Assembly: GCF_036850765.1 (NCBI RefSeq)
Contig: NC_089495.1
Span: forward strand, 66,192,410 to 66,256,409
Origin: Saccopteryx bilineata
Taxonomy: Eukaryota > Chordata > Mammalia > Chiroptera > Emballonuridae
Reading direction: 5' to 3'
DNA length: 64,000 nucleotides
The notes under the pieces are model-generated. The model ran no database searches, had not been told where the DNA came from, and saw only the letters and a program-made list of their open reading frames with translations. Position numbers and translations under genes: made by a program. Below are positions 1-10,401 of the stretch, in pieces (the first letter of the stretch is position 1; each line of letters begins with the position of its first letter).

Positions 1-775
1 AACAGAGCAATCGAGAAATGCTTTTTTAGTGGGAAAAATATTTTAAGAAACAGGAATTAATGGAAAATTATCTTCAGAAATATTTAAAAGGTAGAATTTG
101 TGAAAAGAAATGGCAAATATAATGAGATTAATTCCTTTGTGTGTCCTTAAGTTGTTACATATTGTCACAATCACAGATAGTTCTGATCTCTTTTTTTCCA
201 AGCTTCCGCACTGACTGGCAGAATCCAAGGATTTCATGATTTGATATCAAAGCAGTATATATATTTTTTTCATCTTATGTGTCAATCTCAGTATTTCCTT
301 GAAAAGAAAATAAATGAGCTGAGCCAAGAAAGCACAACTATAATCAAAGTTTGAACAAAATGTGGGAAAGGATTGAGAGACTGTTTTATGGCCTTTAAAC
401 CTAGTATGAGAAATATCTACCTTATATGTAATAGTCATTAGGAATGAATCAGAAAATAAAAAATAATACACTGACAAGTATATGCCTCTTGTTTTATGTT
501 ATATTATACAAATTCAGTCATTATGCATGATATCTAGTCACCATCCCACTCTAGAGTCTTGTGATAGCTTATATCAAAATTTCTTAATATTAAAAAAATT
601 CCAATCATACTATATAGTCATCATTGTAGTAAATGCAGTTTCTATTTGTTTTTATTTTGATTTGCCTTTATATTTTTAAAGTTTCAAGTAGATGTTTTGG
701 CTAATCATCTAGTTTTAAATGTTTTTCTATTCTAGAAGTTCTTCTTCAAGTTATATCTTACCAAAAATTAATATA
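1..775. other. Unassigned AT-rich sequence
   Basis: I see no gene or recognisable repeat here. The short open frames have no coding character and no family resemblance. The sequence is typical AT-rich mammalian intergenic or intronic DNA. Confidence 0.6.
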
Positions 776-777
776 TA

Positions 778-1025
778 CAGTGGTACCTTGAGATACAAAC
801 AGACCAACATATGAATTTTTTAAGATATGAGCTGTAACTCGGTCCATATTTTTGTTCAAGATCTGAGTGAAATTCTGAGATATGAGTTGTGATTCAGGAA
901 GCTGCTGCTAGTTGGCGCGTTGGCGCATGGGTCCAGTATAGGCAGTTTGATATACAAGTTGACTGAATTACAAGCTCAGTTATAGAACATATATTATCAT
1001 ACATTCGTATCTCAGGGTACCACTG
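778..1025. mobile_element. 248-bp non-autonomous Tc1/mariner-superfamily MITE
   Basis: The element starts CAGTGGTACCTTGAGATAC and ends with the near-perfect inverse (CAGTGGTACCCTGAGATAC when read from the right end). It is flanked on both sides by the dinucleotide TA (776-777 and 1026-1027), the target-site duplication of the Tc1/mariner superfamily. It carries no transposase, and the small open frame across it is a shadow. A pogo/Tigger-type origin is likely from the CAG-start terminus, but the exact family is not known to me. Confidence 0.75.
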
Positions 1026-1741
1026 TACTTGTAAGTAATCTTGTTTATGCTTTAAATACATATAAATTTTCAAAGCTGTATACAATTGGTGGTTTTTATT
1101 TTGATTGCTTATTATATCAGTTCCAGGTAAAATAATATGTTTATCCTTTAACTCCACATTATTTCCACTGTCAAATTAGAAACTTGGTTTATTATGTCCC
1201 AAAAATATCCAGTTTCACTTTATATAGATTTTAAAAATAATTTTATAATTTTCAGATATTCTCATATCTGTTCTAAGACACATTGCTGTTTTTATGTTAC
1301 AAATTTAAGATATCTGTGTGATCATGAAAGTAAAATTAATATAATCTCTTAGAACCTCAGTTTTCTCACTTGAAATGTAGTGAAACTCATGATAGCCACA
1401 GTCGTGCATTTTGATCATAGTTATATATTTATGGCAAGAGTTTTAGCCTTGCTTGAATTCCTATTAAGCCCAGGACAAACTGTTTTAGTTAGATTTTACA
1501 CCCACATTGTTATATAACATGCTCTATCAGAGAGACTCTACTTTGGAATAGGAAAAAGAAAGATAGATTAAAAGCTAAAAGTTTACCTATTATTATATCT
1601 GTGTTTTTGCCTTCCACATTTGTTTTGTGGTTTTTATATATAATAGATTACATTGTATTTCCATGCATAATGTAAAAATTTTTCACAACACAAGTATTTT
1701 GTAGACATTAGCAATACTTTCTTATAGTTAAATATGGTTAA

Positions 1742-1950
1742 AATAATAGTAACACTTACACAGCATTTACTAATTGCCATATACTGTCCTAAATTTATGT
1801 TTCAAATATAAAGAAGGTATAATTATTGTGTCCATTTTTATATTCAAGAAAGCTGGAGTACCAAGAGGTGATGTGAATTTTTCATAGTTTCCCAATCTGA
1901 AGTTACAGTGGTGGGGTTCACTTCCAGACTCTCTAGGTTCAGACCCCACT
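1742..1950 (+). repeat. MIR SINE, degenerate
   Basis: The order of blocks matches the mammalian-wide MIR consensus as I know it: a TAATAGTAACACTTA start, the 'ccatatactgtcctaa' middle, the 'ccatttttatattcaagaaa' core-like segment and a gggttc-type tail. It is an ancient copy with many substitutions. Confidence 0.65.
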
Positions 1951-2831
1951 TATTAAACAATAAATATATTGTCAAGTTCTGAAGAAGTACAAGCAGCCTA
2001 AATAGAAAAGAGTAAAAAAATCTGTTTAAGACAGAGACAATAAAATTTATAATCAATTGGACTATGATAACAGACATCAATAAATTCACCTGAAACCTAA
2101 GAGATACTACATCTCTCATTGCAGCTATACAGTGTCAAAAATGAGAGAGTACTATAGCCCTCCTTTTTTTAATGAATCAAGGTCAGTAATATTCAGTTTC
2201 TGACCTCTATCGCCTTATGACAGCAACAAGTCCTGAGCTCAAGACTACTTCTCTTAATTCCACCTTAGAAACTGCAATCAACCCAGACACAGGAGAAAAG
2301 AAAGAATTCCATGGTGAAAGGCCAAGCATGGACATCAAGGTTAAGATGTTTACATTTCATCTAGTTAGTGGGAAGTTGTTAAGAATTTTAAGAATGGGAT
2401 GCCAGTATAAAAACTGACCTGGCCTTACATTTGTATATAGAACAGATTGAACAAAGAAATAACTAAATTTTGGGAGTTTAGTTAGAAATTTATTTCACAA
2501 ATTCAGACAGGAAAATGAAGTAAGTCATTGATGTCAAAAAAAGCATAGAAACAAATTTGAGATAAATTTTACAGTAAAAATATTTGATAGTGTTGCTATC
2601 AAATGAAATAGTCGATAAAGACAAAGCAGCATTGAGATAAATTGAAAGTATGATTATAATATATTACATTTAAGGTATCTGTGTGATATCCTTTGAGAAG
2701 TTATTATGGAAAATTAGTTATGTTTAAATTTATTTCATAGCAAAACTGTGAATAGATATTTAGTTTTAATATATAACCTGGCATAAGCTGATGGAAACTG
2801 TGGAGGTGTTTACAGTCACTCTAAAAGAATA
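1951..2831. other. Unassigned AT-rich sequence
   Basis: No gene, RNA or clear repeat was recognised. The short plus-strand open frame at 2217-2417 has no recognisable features. Confidence 0.5.
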
Positions 2832-2833
2832 TA

Positions 2834-3420
2834 CAGTGTGTCTGTAAAGTCATGTGCACTTTTGACCGGTCACAGGAAAGCAACAAAAGACTATAGAAAT
2901 GTGAAATCTGCACCAAATAAAGAAAAACCCTCCCAGTTTCTGTAGGATGATGTGGCAGCATGTGACCATGTGCAGATGATGACGTAACACTGTGTATACA
3001 GCAGAGCAGCCCACAGCCATGCCAGTCGAGATGTGGACGGTACAGAGGAAAGTTCAGTGTGTTCTGTGGCTCAATAAATTCAAATCTGTGACCAAAGTGC
3101 AACGTGCATGTTTATAACAAAACGCCACCACAAAGGAATAACATGACTCTGTGGGATAAGCAGTTGAAGGAAACCAGCAGTTTGGTGGAAAAACCCCGTT
3201 CTGGTAGGCCATCAGTCAGTGACGAGTCTGTAGAGGCTATACGGGATAGCTACCTATGGAGCCCTAAAAAATCTGTGCGTGAGCCCATATCGAACTACAC
3301 TGAATAGGTATGAAACTGGGAGAGTTTTCCTTTTATTTGGTGCAGATTGTACATTTCTATCGTCTTTTGTTGCTTTCCTGTGACCGGTCAAAAGTGCACC
3401 ATGCCTTTATGGACACACTA
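2834..3420 (+). mobile_element. Tc1/mariner-type transposon, internally deleted, with ~107-bp inverted termini
   Basis: The left arm (2834-2940) and right arm (3312-3420) are inverted copies of each other over about 107-109 bp. Both contain the block GTGCACTTTTGACCGGTCAC and the inward block ctcccagtttc. The element is bounded by TA on both sides (2832-2833 and 3421-3422), as expected of Tc1/mariner. The ~370-bp interior holds only the N-terminal part of a transposase, so the copy cannot move itself. The long similar arms suggest a fairly recent family compared with the MIR and L2 copies nearby. Confidence 0.8.
3019..3307 (+). pseudogene. Transposase N-terminal fragment (helix-turn-helix region)
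   Basis: This lies inside the 2834-3420 transposon. From an ATG at 3019 the frame reads a mariner-like start (MPVEMWTVQRKVQ) and stops near 3108. The second piece, in a shifted frame from about 3104, contains the motif PRSGRPSVSDESVEAIRDS and then WSPKKSVRE, and stops at 3307. The GRPS linker after the first helix-turn-helix, followed by a second helical DNA-binding segment, is typical of mariner/IS630-type transposases. The catalytic DDE/D half is missing completely. The frame break near 3105 is the only one in the retained part. Confidence 0.65.
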
Positions 3421-3439
3421 TATAGGTAATGAGATTTTA

Positions 3440-3560
3440 TTTATTTATTTTTATTAATTGAATTTATTAGAATGATATTGGTATGTAAAATCATACAGAT
3501 TTTAAATGTATAACTCAATGATATGCTACCTATATACCACATGATTATGAGATTTTAATC
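3440..3560 (-). repeat. Possible L1 3' UTR fragment, antisense
   Basis: The stretch reading 'ttgaatttattagaatgatattgg' through 'taactcaatgatatgctacc' resembles the reverse complement of laurasiatherian L1 3' ends. It is short and degenerate. Confidence 0.4.
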
Positions 3561-3945
3561 AGTGGCCAAAAATCTACAGGGGTAAACATGAGCATCCAGG
3601 CATAGGCTTTATATGTCTTAATCACCCTAATGTATCTTTTCTTATTATTTGAAAACTTTTAAACATTATTTTTTTATTTGATACTTTTAGCAAAGAACTT
3701 TAAAATTTCTGTATATATTTTATTACAAAAGTAATACACATTTTCTATGGAAAAAAAAGAGCTAATGTAGAGAAATGTAAAGTACAATGTACAAAAACCT
3801 CCTCTCCCTGCTCTGCAGTCTTCCCCTGAATTCACTTCTTTAGGAATACAGCTGCTAACAACCCAAAGTATAGTTTTATTCCTTTATTATTAATATATTG
3901 TTCCTCTACAAACCAATTCAATTATCATTATCATAATATCAGTAT

Positions 3946-4105
3946 ATATATATATGTGTGTGTGTTTATATATATGTGTGTATATATGATATATATATAC
4001 ATACATATACACACATATTACTGGTATATATATGTGTGTGTGTCTGTGCATATATATATGTATTTGTATATATATATATACACATACATACATACATACA
4101 TAAGG
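3946..4105. repeat. (TATG/TACA)n and (TG)n simple repeat
   Basis: Alternating purine-pyrimidine microsatellite made of tata, tgtg, catacata and gtgtgt blocks. Open frames on both strands here are low-complexity shadows. Confidence 0.9.
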
Positions 4106-4739
4106 TGAAGCAATTTGTTCTAAAATATCTGAATCAAGTTGTGATTTTTGGCTTGACAGCAGAAATACAATAAATAAAATGCCATTTGACACATGACAAC
4201 CTACCAACCAACATGCCTAAATAACATTTATTGTGGTATTTTGAAACTAATCATGAAAAATAGACTGTACATTTTTCCTTTTAACACACGGTTTGATAAG
4301 AATGCTCTAAACACTCTCTGTGACCAGGTTCTGTGCTCACCCTATTATATAAGTCTCATACCACTTTATTAATTTAAAAAGTGTCAAAGGCTTAAAGGAG
4401 TCATAATTTTATTTGAGAAATACATCTTCAAATGAAGTGGAATGATAGTACTTTGTGTGTAGTTGAACACCTTTAATATTTAATGTATTTAATTCTGTGG
4501 CATTGGAGATAAAACCAGCACCACACAACATCAAAATCATAGCTTGAACATTTTTTATATAATATGATAAATCTCAGTTTATACTACTGTTATATGTCTT
4601 GTTTACTACACTGAATGCCATCAGCTTAATTAGAGCCCAGATGAATTATTTTCTGTATCGGTGATGTTGCTTTTTACAAAATGGTAGCATAATATTTTAT
4701 TTTTATTTATGTGTAGAAAGTTCCTGAATTTCCAGAGTA
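4106..4739. other. Unassigned AT-rich sequence
   Basis: No gene or repeat recognised between the microsatellite and the next SINE. Confidence 0.5.
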
Positions 4740-4756
4740 AAAATAATAAAGAACTT

Positions 4757-4928
4757 TTTTTTATTAGATTCTATTTATTTATTTTTAGAGGGAGAGAGAG
4801 AGGGGGAGGAGGAGCAGAAAGCATGAACTCCCATATGTGTCTTGACCAGGCAAGCTCAAGGTTTCAAACCAGTGACCTCAGCATTCCAGGTCAATGCTTT
4901 ATTCACTGTGCCACCACAGTTCAGGACA
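4757..4928 (-). mobile_element. Bat tRNA-derived SINE, short type A (Rhin1-like)
   Basis: Read on the minus strand it has the head CTGAACTGTGGTGGCACAGT, the 'tcaaggcacatatgggagtt' middle and a pyrimidine-rich tail ending in (AAATA)n. A target-site duplication close to aaaataataaagaactt lies at 4740-4756 and 4929-4945 with one difference, which sets the boundaries. Confidence 0.85.
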
Positions 4929-5067
4929 AAATAGTAAAGAACTTGATTGAACTTCAAGTACAAGTTTTATCTTTTATTTTTGAAAAGAAAGGGAAATCTC
5001 CTTCTTAGAACAATGTGATCAGAAAAAGTTCTTTTATGGCAAAGTTTAATTAGAAGATTGTTTACTT

Positions 5068-5195
5068 AGAGCAATGTGTTTCAAACTGCAATATGCAGAA
5101 GAATCACCTGGAGGGTGTGGTAAAACACAGATTTCACGGTCCCACTCCCATAGTTTTTGTTTCTGGGGTAAATCCAAACATTAGTACTTCAGTAC
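5068..5195 (+). mobile_element. MER5A-like hAT-Charlie MITE, partial
   Basis: The phrase 'agaagaatcacctggagg' followed by 'taaaacacagatttc' and 'cccactcccatagtttttg' matches the MER5A consensus order as I know it. The copy is old and truncated on the right. Confidence 0.65.
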
Positions 5196-7430
5196 CCAAT
5201 GAGTTAGACAATGTTTTCATTACATGAATAATTAATTATTTATCTAAGACTTCATTTAGTTTGTTGAATGATGATGATAAACTAGGAAGTCTTTTGACTG
5301 AAATGGTACTCTGGAAGAGCAGATTAAATGAACTACATAAACTTTCTGATGATATGGAGATATACCGGGTATGAAGGTGATCCAGTTTTATACATTGACA
5401 GTCAGAACAGCAGACACCTGAAAATGCTGTCCATTTTTTAATGTTACATTAAAATAAAAATGTAGAATTCTCATAGAAAAGAGGTAGAATTATTTATCAG
5501 AATCTTCACCTTTGACCTCAGAGCGAAGAACAACATGGCCAGTTAAAACAATATGGCTTCAACTTGAGTCTTGGTGAATTTCACAAATAATATTAAGCTT
5601 ACATTGCAAAGGGAACTGAGAGAAGTATCACTGATTACAAGTATCAGGATGTTTGTAAACCAGTATTCTCAGCATTGTTGATTAAGATGAGAAAAGTTTT
5701 CTGGTTAAATTAAAAGGATGATATGCATACTTCCAATGAACTATTTATGTAGATCATATAAATATGATCTTATCATAAGAATTTTGAACAAAATTAAATT
5801 ATTATTGTAGATTTTGACTTTCTGAAGGTTTTTTTGTCAACTGAGTATAATATATGCTTAGTAAATTCTTTGTTTGGATATATTAATAATCTATTAATAG
5901 ATAATACAGACAACTTGAAGTATGAAGAGTCATATCCATTTCATTTTTTAATACTACTTTATTCTCCTCGATTTCTGCAATGGCAATTAGTATAAATATC
6001 TATCCTTGAATATTTCCCCTTTTTTCCCATCTCAGAATATTTTCACAAAATCTTCAGATGTTTATGCCATCCAACTCCTACATGCCATACAGGTATAGAA
6101 CTGGTCACCACACCCTTTCTGAAGTATCCCTCATGGGCTATGAAGTCACTACGTACTAGAAATTGTTTCTGCATAGCCAGAGATTTTATTACTGCTGAGA
6201 CGACTGACTGGTGTCTAGATCCTGGCATTGAATGCAGTGTTTTTTCACAGAATGATGATAGTCATTCCTCAATGTAATAGTTGCCCATGCTTGTAATCTT
6301 ATGGTTGCAGCCCATAGCCATCACTGGTTTTAGTGCACATGTTCTGCTCCAGGTAGAAAATAGATACTAAAGTGCTGGGCAAGATGAGATGTAACAATTT
6401 CCTTCTCAGGAATCAGAACTCTTTCCCAGTCTTCCTAGGGATTAAGTAACATCTTTACTACTGCCTTAAAACATAAATTATCTTATTTTTCCCTTTGAAA
6501 ATCAATAACCCCTGCCTTTTCATCTAATATGGGTAGAAAGACTATATAATGCTTTGCCTTTTTAAGAAATGTTACCATGATCGATAGATTGTTTATTTTC
6601 ATCCTAGCTTATTTTCATATGGTACTTTATTCATTAAAAACAGAGGAGAGAAAATAAAGTATATGTGTAGTAGACAGTTTTAAAGTCAATGTTCAAGTGC
6701 AGGTGTTCATGTGCATTTTTAAAGGGGAAAAGATCTCATATATACTATTTTTCACTATATTTCAACATGATCCAGGACCAAAACCAAATTCACAACCAGT
6801 TGGTTAGGCTAATGCAATCTTAGGATGGAATACATAAGGGCAGTTTTTAGAAAGGACTCAGCACAGAAAATAGCTAGGATATATCACAGACAAAAAAGAA
6901 CAGAAGACACTGGCATTATGAGATTCAGGGAAGAAGACTGTTGAATACTGAGGACTCTTCAGGTAAAGAATAAACTGTGATTCCTGCTGTTGGGAGCATT
7001 TCTGGACTGTTGCTATTAAGATCGTCACTTTCAGTGTGAGTTACCTTGGGCAACACTGTCCATGAACACAGCCTCCAGGGAGAATACCCAGCAGCAGCAG
7101 TGGAGGAAGATGACAACTTAAAGGAAGCTGTGGGAGGCACAGAAACTCTCACTGGCTCCTCATGGCTCATAAATAATTGAGAACCCAGACCATTCATTCA
7201 GGCACCTTTATCTGGCCTTATTCTGCCTTGTCATTTCCACACATCGTCATTTATCATGTGCTGCTACTACTCCATACGAGTGCTTCTCAAATTAAAAAAA
7301 GGTTTAAGATTTTATCCCAAACTTGTTGTGAACCAATATTTTCATAAAATGTGATAAAAATAATGAGAAGAAACATAAAATTTTAAAAATGCATATAAGG
7401 TACAAATATCATTTTTAATATTAAAATTCA
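5196..7430. other. Unassigned sequence, 2.2 kb
   Basis: No protein-coding feature or RNA gene recognised. The open frames at 6043-6228 and 6925-7197 (minus) lack motifs. Parts probably represent repeats too old to name by eye. Confidence 0.45.
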
Positions 7431-7443
7431 AAAGTTCCATACT

Positions 7444-7763
7444 GCCCTGGCCGGTTGGCTCGGTGGTAGAGCATCGGCCTGGCGTGCGGAAGTCCAGGGT
7501 TCAATTCCCGGCCAGGGCACACAGGAGAGGCGCCCATCTGCTTCTCCACCCCTTCCCCTCTCCTTCCTCTCTGTCTCTCTCTTCCCCTTCCGCAGCCGAG
7601 GCTCCATTGGAGCAAAAGATGGCCCGGGCGCTGGGGATGGCTCCTTGGCCTCTACCCCAGGCGCTAGAGTGGCTCTGGTCGACCCCGGTCGGGTGCATGC
7701 GGGAGTCTGTTTGACTGCCTCCTCATTTCCAGCTTCAGAAAAATACAAAAATACAAAAAAAAA
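7444..7763 (+). mobile_element. Bat tRNA-derived SINE, type B
   Basis: The tRNA-like head (GCCCTGGCCGGTTGGCTCGG, then a B-box-like GGTTCAATTCC) is followed by the long GC-rich body (ccattggagcaaaagatggc, ggcgctagagtggctctggt) and an A-rich tail. Flanking duplications aaagttccatact (about 7431-7443) and aaagtttcatact (about 7764-7776) bound it. Open frames on either strand are SINE shadows. Confidence 0.9.
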
Positions 7764-7779
7764 AAAGTTTCATACTGAA

Positions 7780-9500
7780 CAGTTTCAGTTGCAGATCATT
7801 TTATAATGACAAAATTAGAGAAATAGAGGACAAATCGGTGGTAGCCAAGTGCTAAGGAGAGGGCAGGAGCAAGAGGTCAAATGGTTATGGATATAAGAGA
7901 GCAACATGAGTACTTTGTGCAATATACATGTTCTATTTGGCCATATTTCACTATTCTAGTTATAATATTGCTTGTAGTTTTGCAAGGAAATGGGGAAATT
8001 GGGTGAAGTATATATATTATGTCTCTATGTTATTTTTACAACTTCATGCGAACCTATAATCATTTCAAATGAAAAGTTTATATAGTGTAAAATAGACATA
8101 AATACTCTGTCAAAATGCAGCAAATGTTTTTAAATGCTTGGTCGCATTGAATACCTCATGCAATGGATAGGCACTGGTTCACAGACCACACTAGGCATAG
8201 CACAAACCAGCACATTTTTTAATGTTTGAGTTCAAAATCAATTGTACAGGCTTCCGAGTCTAACTATACTTCTGAAAGCAGACTGTTCTTTCGCCCAACT
8301 ACCTTTTCAGCCTCACTACCCACTTCTTTACCTCAAACCATCTTCAATATATGACAGACTTGTGCTTTCCATTTCTTAAAGTCATCTGCTTCCCCCAATT
8401 CACCTTCCTTTTATATGGCAGCACAACTATCTTCATAAAGTTTCTCTAGATTCTACCACTCTGAATTAGTATCTTTTATTGCATTTTCCTGTGGTTGTCT
8501 TTATCATTTATAATAAATAACTACTTATGCATTTTTCATTCTCCTGACTTTAATGAAAACGTATGAAAAATATTACACCCAGGAGTCACACAGTAACTAT
8601 TGGCTGAAATATGTTAAACCAAATTGGAAGAGTAGCCAGCATCTAGTTGGTGCCTGAGGCGGTCCCTGTCTGATTGAGCATGTTTCCTAAACTCAGCAAT
8701 GGGAACCAGTAGCTGTGACTTAAGTTCAGGGGATCTTTGAATATGTTTTATTTCAAGTTGATTTTTCCATGTTCAGATGAGCATTATCTAAAGAGAAAAT
8801 AGTAAATCTGCATGCAGGATCATGGTGTGGTTGGAACTCTAGAAACTTAGGTCTGATAGTTATTCAGTATCTTAGTCGACAGAGTTCTGGTTGAGCATAC
8901 CAGGAAAAACATGCCACGTTAATGTAGGAAAGCTATATAAAAAATAGAAGTTGGTGAAGGAAACAATTGCAATGAAATTTTCAATGCTGCTTAGGTAGCT
9001 TGATTTCCTATTTCCATTATGTATACATGCAGATAATTAATATAATAACTATAGTAATATAATTAAAAATAGCATCACAATCATTACTTTAACAAATGAC
9101 TTATTTTTTAAAGTTTCGCTACATGTAGCTAAAAAGCTTTCTGTATTTTCATGAAGTTTATTTCACTTATTTATATTTACAGAATTTTATTAAAAGTAGT
9201 AACTGGAAGGGTTAGAGCTCCAGTGGCAATAACATACTCCAACTTGGCTCCATTCTCTGTATTACATTTAGCTTATTTAAATTTCCATTTTTGTGATTAG
9301 CACACACTGCTAGACTAAAGGCTGTGCAAATTGCACTTCATCTTCAACAATAAATTTAGCTCCCTGTGAAGATACATAATTAAACTGGGCAGTGCAATCT
9401 GATTATTTGTCAAATATACATGAGTCACCCTGCTACCTTCAAATACTAGTTCTCTGTGTCTATAATGAATTAAAACACTTCAGTCCAGGATGCAAAAGCG
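7780..9500. other. Unassigned sequence, 1.7 kb
   Basis: No gene recognised. A short phrase near 8165-8205 (ctggttcacagaccacact) resembles the tail of a MER5-like element but is too short to call. Confidence 0.45.
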
Positions 9501-9506
9501 ATAATA

Positions 9507-9700
9507 AAATGTCCATTCATTCAGCACATATTTATTGAATGCCTGCTGTGTTTGTTCCAAGCAATCTTCTATTTGAAGAGCAGTTTTCAGATAAATTTTA
9601 CATAAATTTTAACAGATCCTCAGAATAGTGCTCTAATCTATAGAAGCAGAAATATTGGTCTCAATTTACAGATGAGGAAACAGTGTTTCTGACAGGAAAA
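9507..9700 (+). repeat. MIR-type SINE, degenerate
   Basis: 'cattcagcacatatttattg' followed by 'aatgcctgctgtgtttgttcc' and later 'caatttacagatgaggaaac' follows the order of a MIR-type consensus. It is an ancient copy. Confidence 0.6.
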
Positions 9701-9901
9701 CTGATTTTATGGGTACCACATGGTTTTAAATGATGTAGTTATGAATATTACTTGGAACTTCTGACTCTTCATCATTTAATCTTTTCATAGAGCATGCTCT
9801 GTTTCAAAAAGTAAGATGCTCTGTGAATAATGATGAAGTTCTGGTATCTTTTGCATAAATTTCTTTATTATTAAACTGCTTATAATTATGGACAATCTGT
9901 T

Positions 9902-10400
9902 AGTCCAAAAATATTGGTCCTGTGGCAGCCCAGAGAAAATTTGTAGATAGGAAAAGCTTAACTCAGAGCTTGTCTTTGTCAATTAACAGTTTCCTAAAAT
10001 TTGGCAAGTTAATCTTTCCAAGTTAAATTTTCTTTTCTTCAAAGTAAGAGTAATAATAGTTACACTTTATAAGGGAGTAATAATAGTTACACTTATTAAG
10101 GTGGTAAGGTATAAAGTTAAGCATCTTGTAAGAGAGATACTTGAAAGATTAGTTACAAAGCAACATATGCATATTTAATAGTTATGAAAGAATTTACCTT
10201 GATAGGTATTATTTTTTGAGCTAATACTGAAGAACATTACTGATTCAGTGAAAATATGTTGTTACCATTAAAACATTCTTTGTCGCAGGTTCAAGTGAAC
10301 TATTCTCTGAAGTAATGTTTGCAACTTTTATTTATTTAATTTTAAAGATCTGTGATACATGACTTTCATTGGACTGCCACAGGACGAATATTTTTGGACT
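9902..10400. mobile_element. Candidate decayed DNA element with 37-bp inverted repeats
   Basis: The left arm (9902-9938, beginning AGTCCAAAAATATTGGTCCT) and right arm (10364-10400) are inverted copies that match at 33 of 37 positions by hand alignment. About 425 bp lie between them. No target-site duplication is evident and I do not recognise the family. It could also be two copies of one short repeat in opposite orientation. The arms' translations share a GLPQD-x-YFWT string, which is a by-product of the inverted repeat and not evidence of a protein. Confidence 0.5.
10046..10104. repeat. Short tandem duplication
   Basis: The phrase gagtaataatagttacactt occurs twice in a row with a spacing of about 30 bp. 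Confidence 0.75.
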
Positions 10401-10401
10401 G

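Noticed and set aside
3890..4207. 105-codon Tyr/Ile/His-rich minus frame and its plus-strand counterpart
   Set aside because: Microsatellite translation only.
7444..7520. tRNA gene, from A-box and B-box-like motifs
   Set aside because: It is the tRNA-derived head of a SINE. The same head recurs across the window with SINE bodies and target duplications.
7428..7748. Overlapping frames on both strands, 64-106 codons
   Set aside because: Entirely explained by the type B SINE at 7444-7763.
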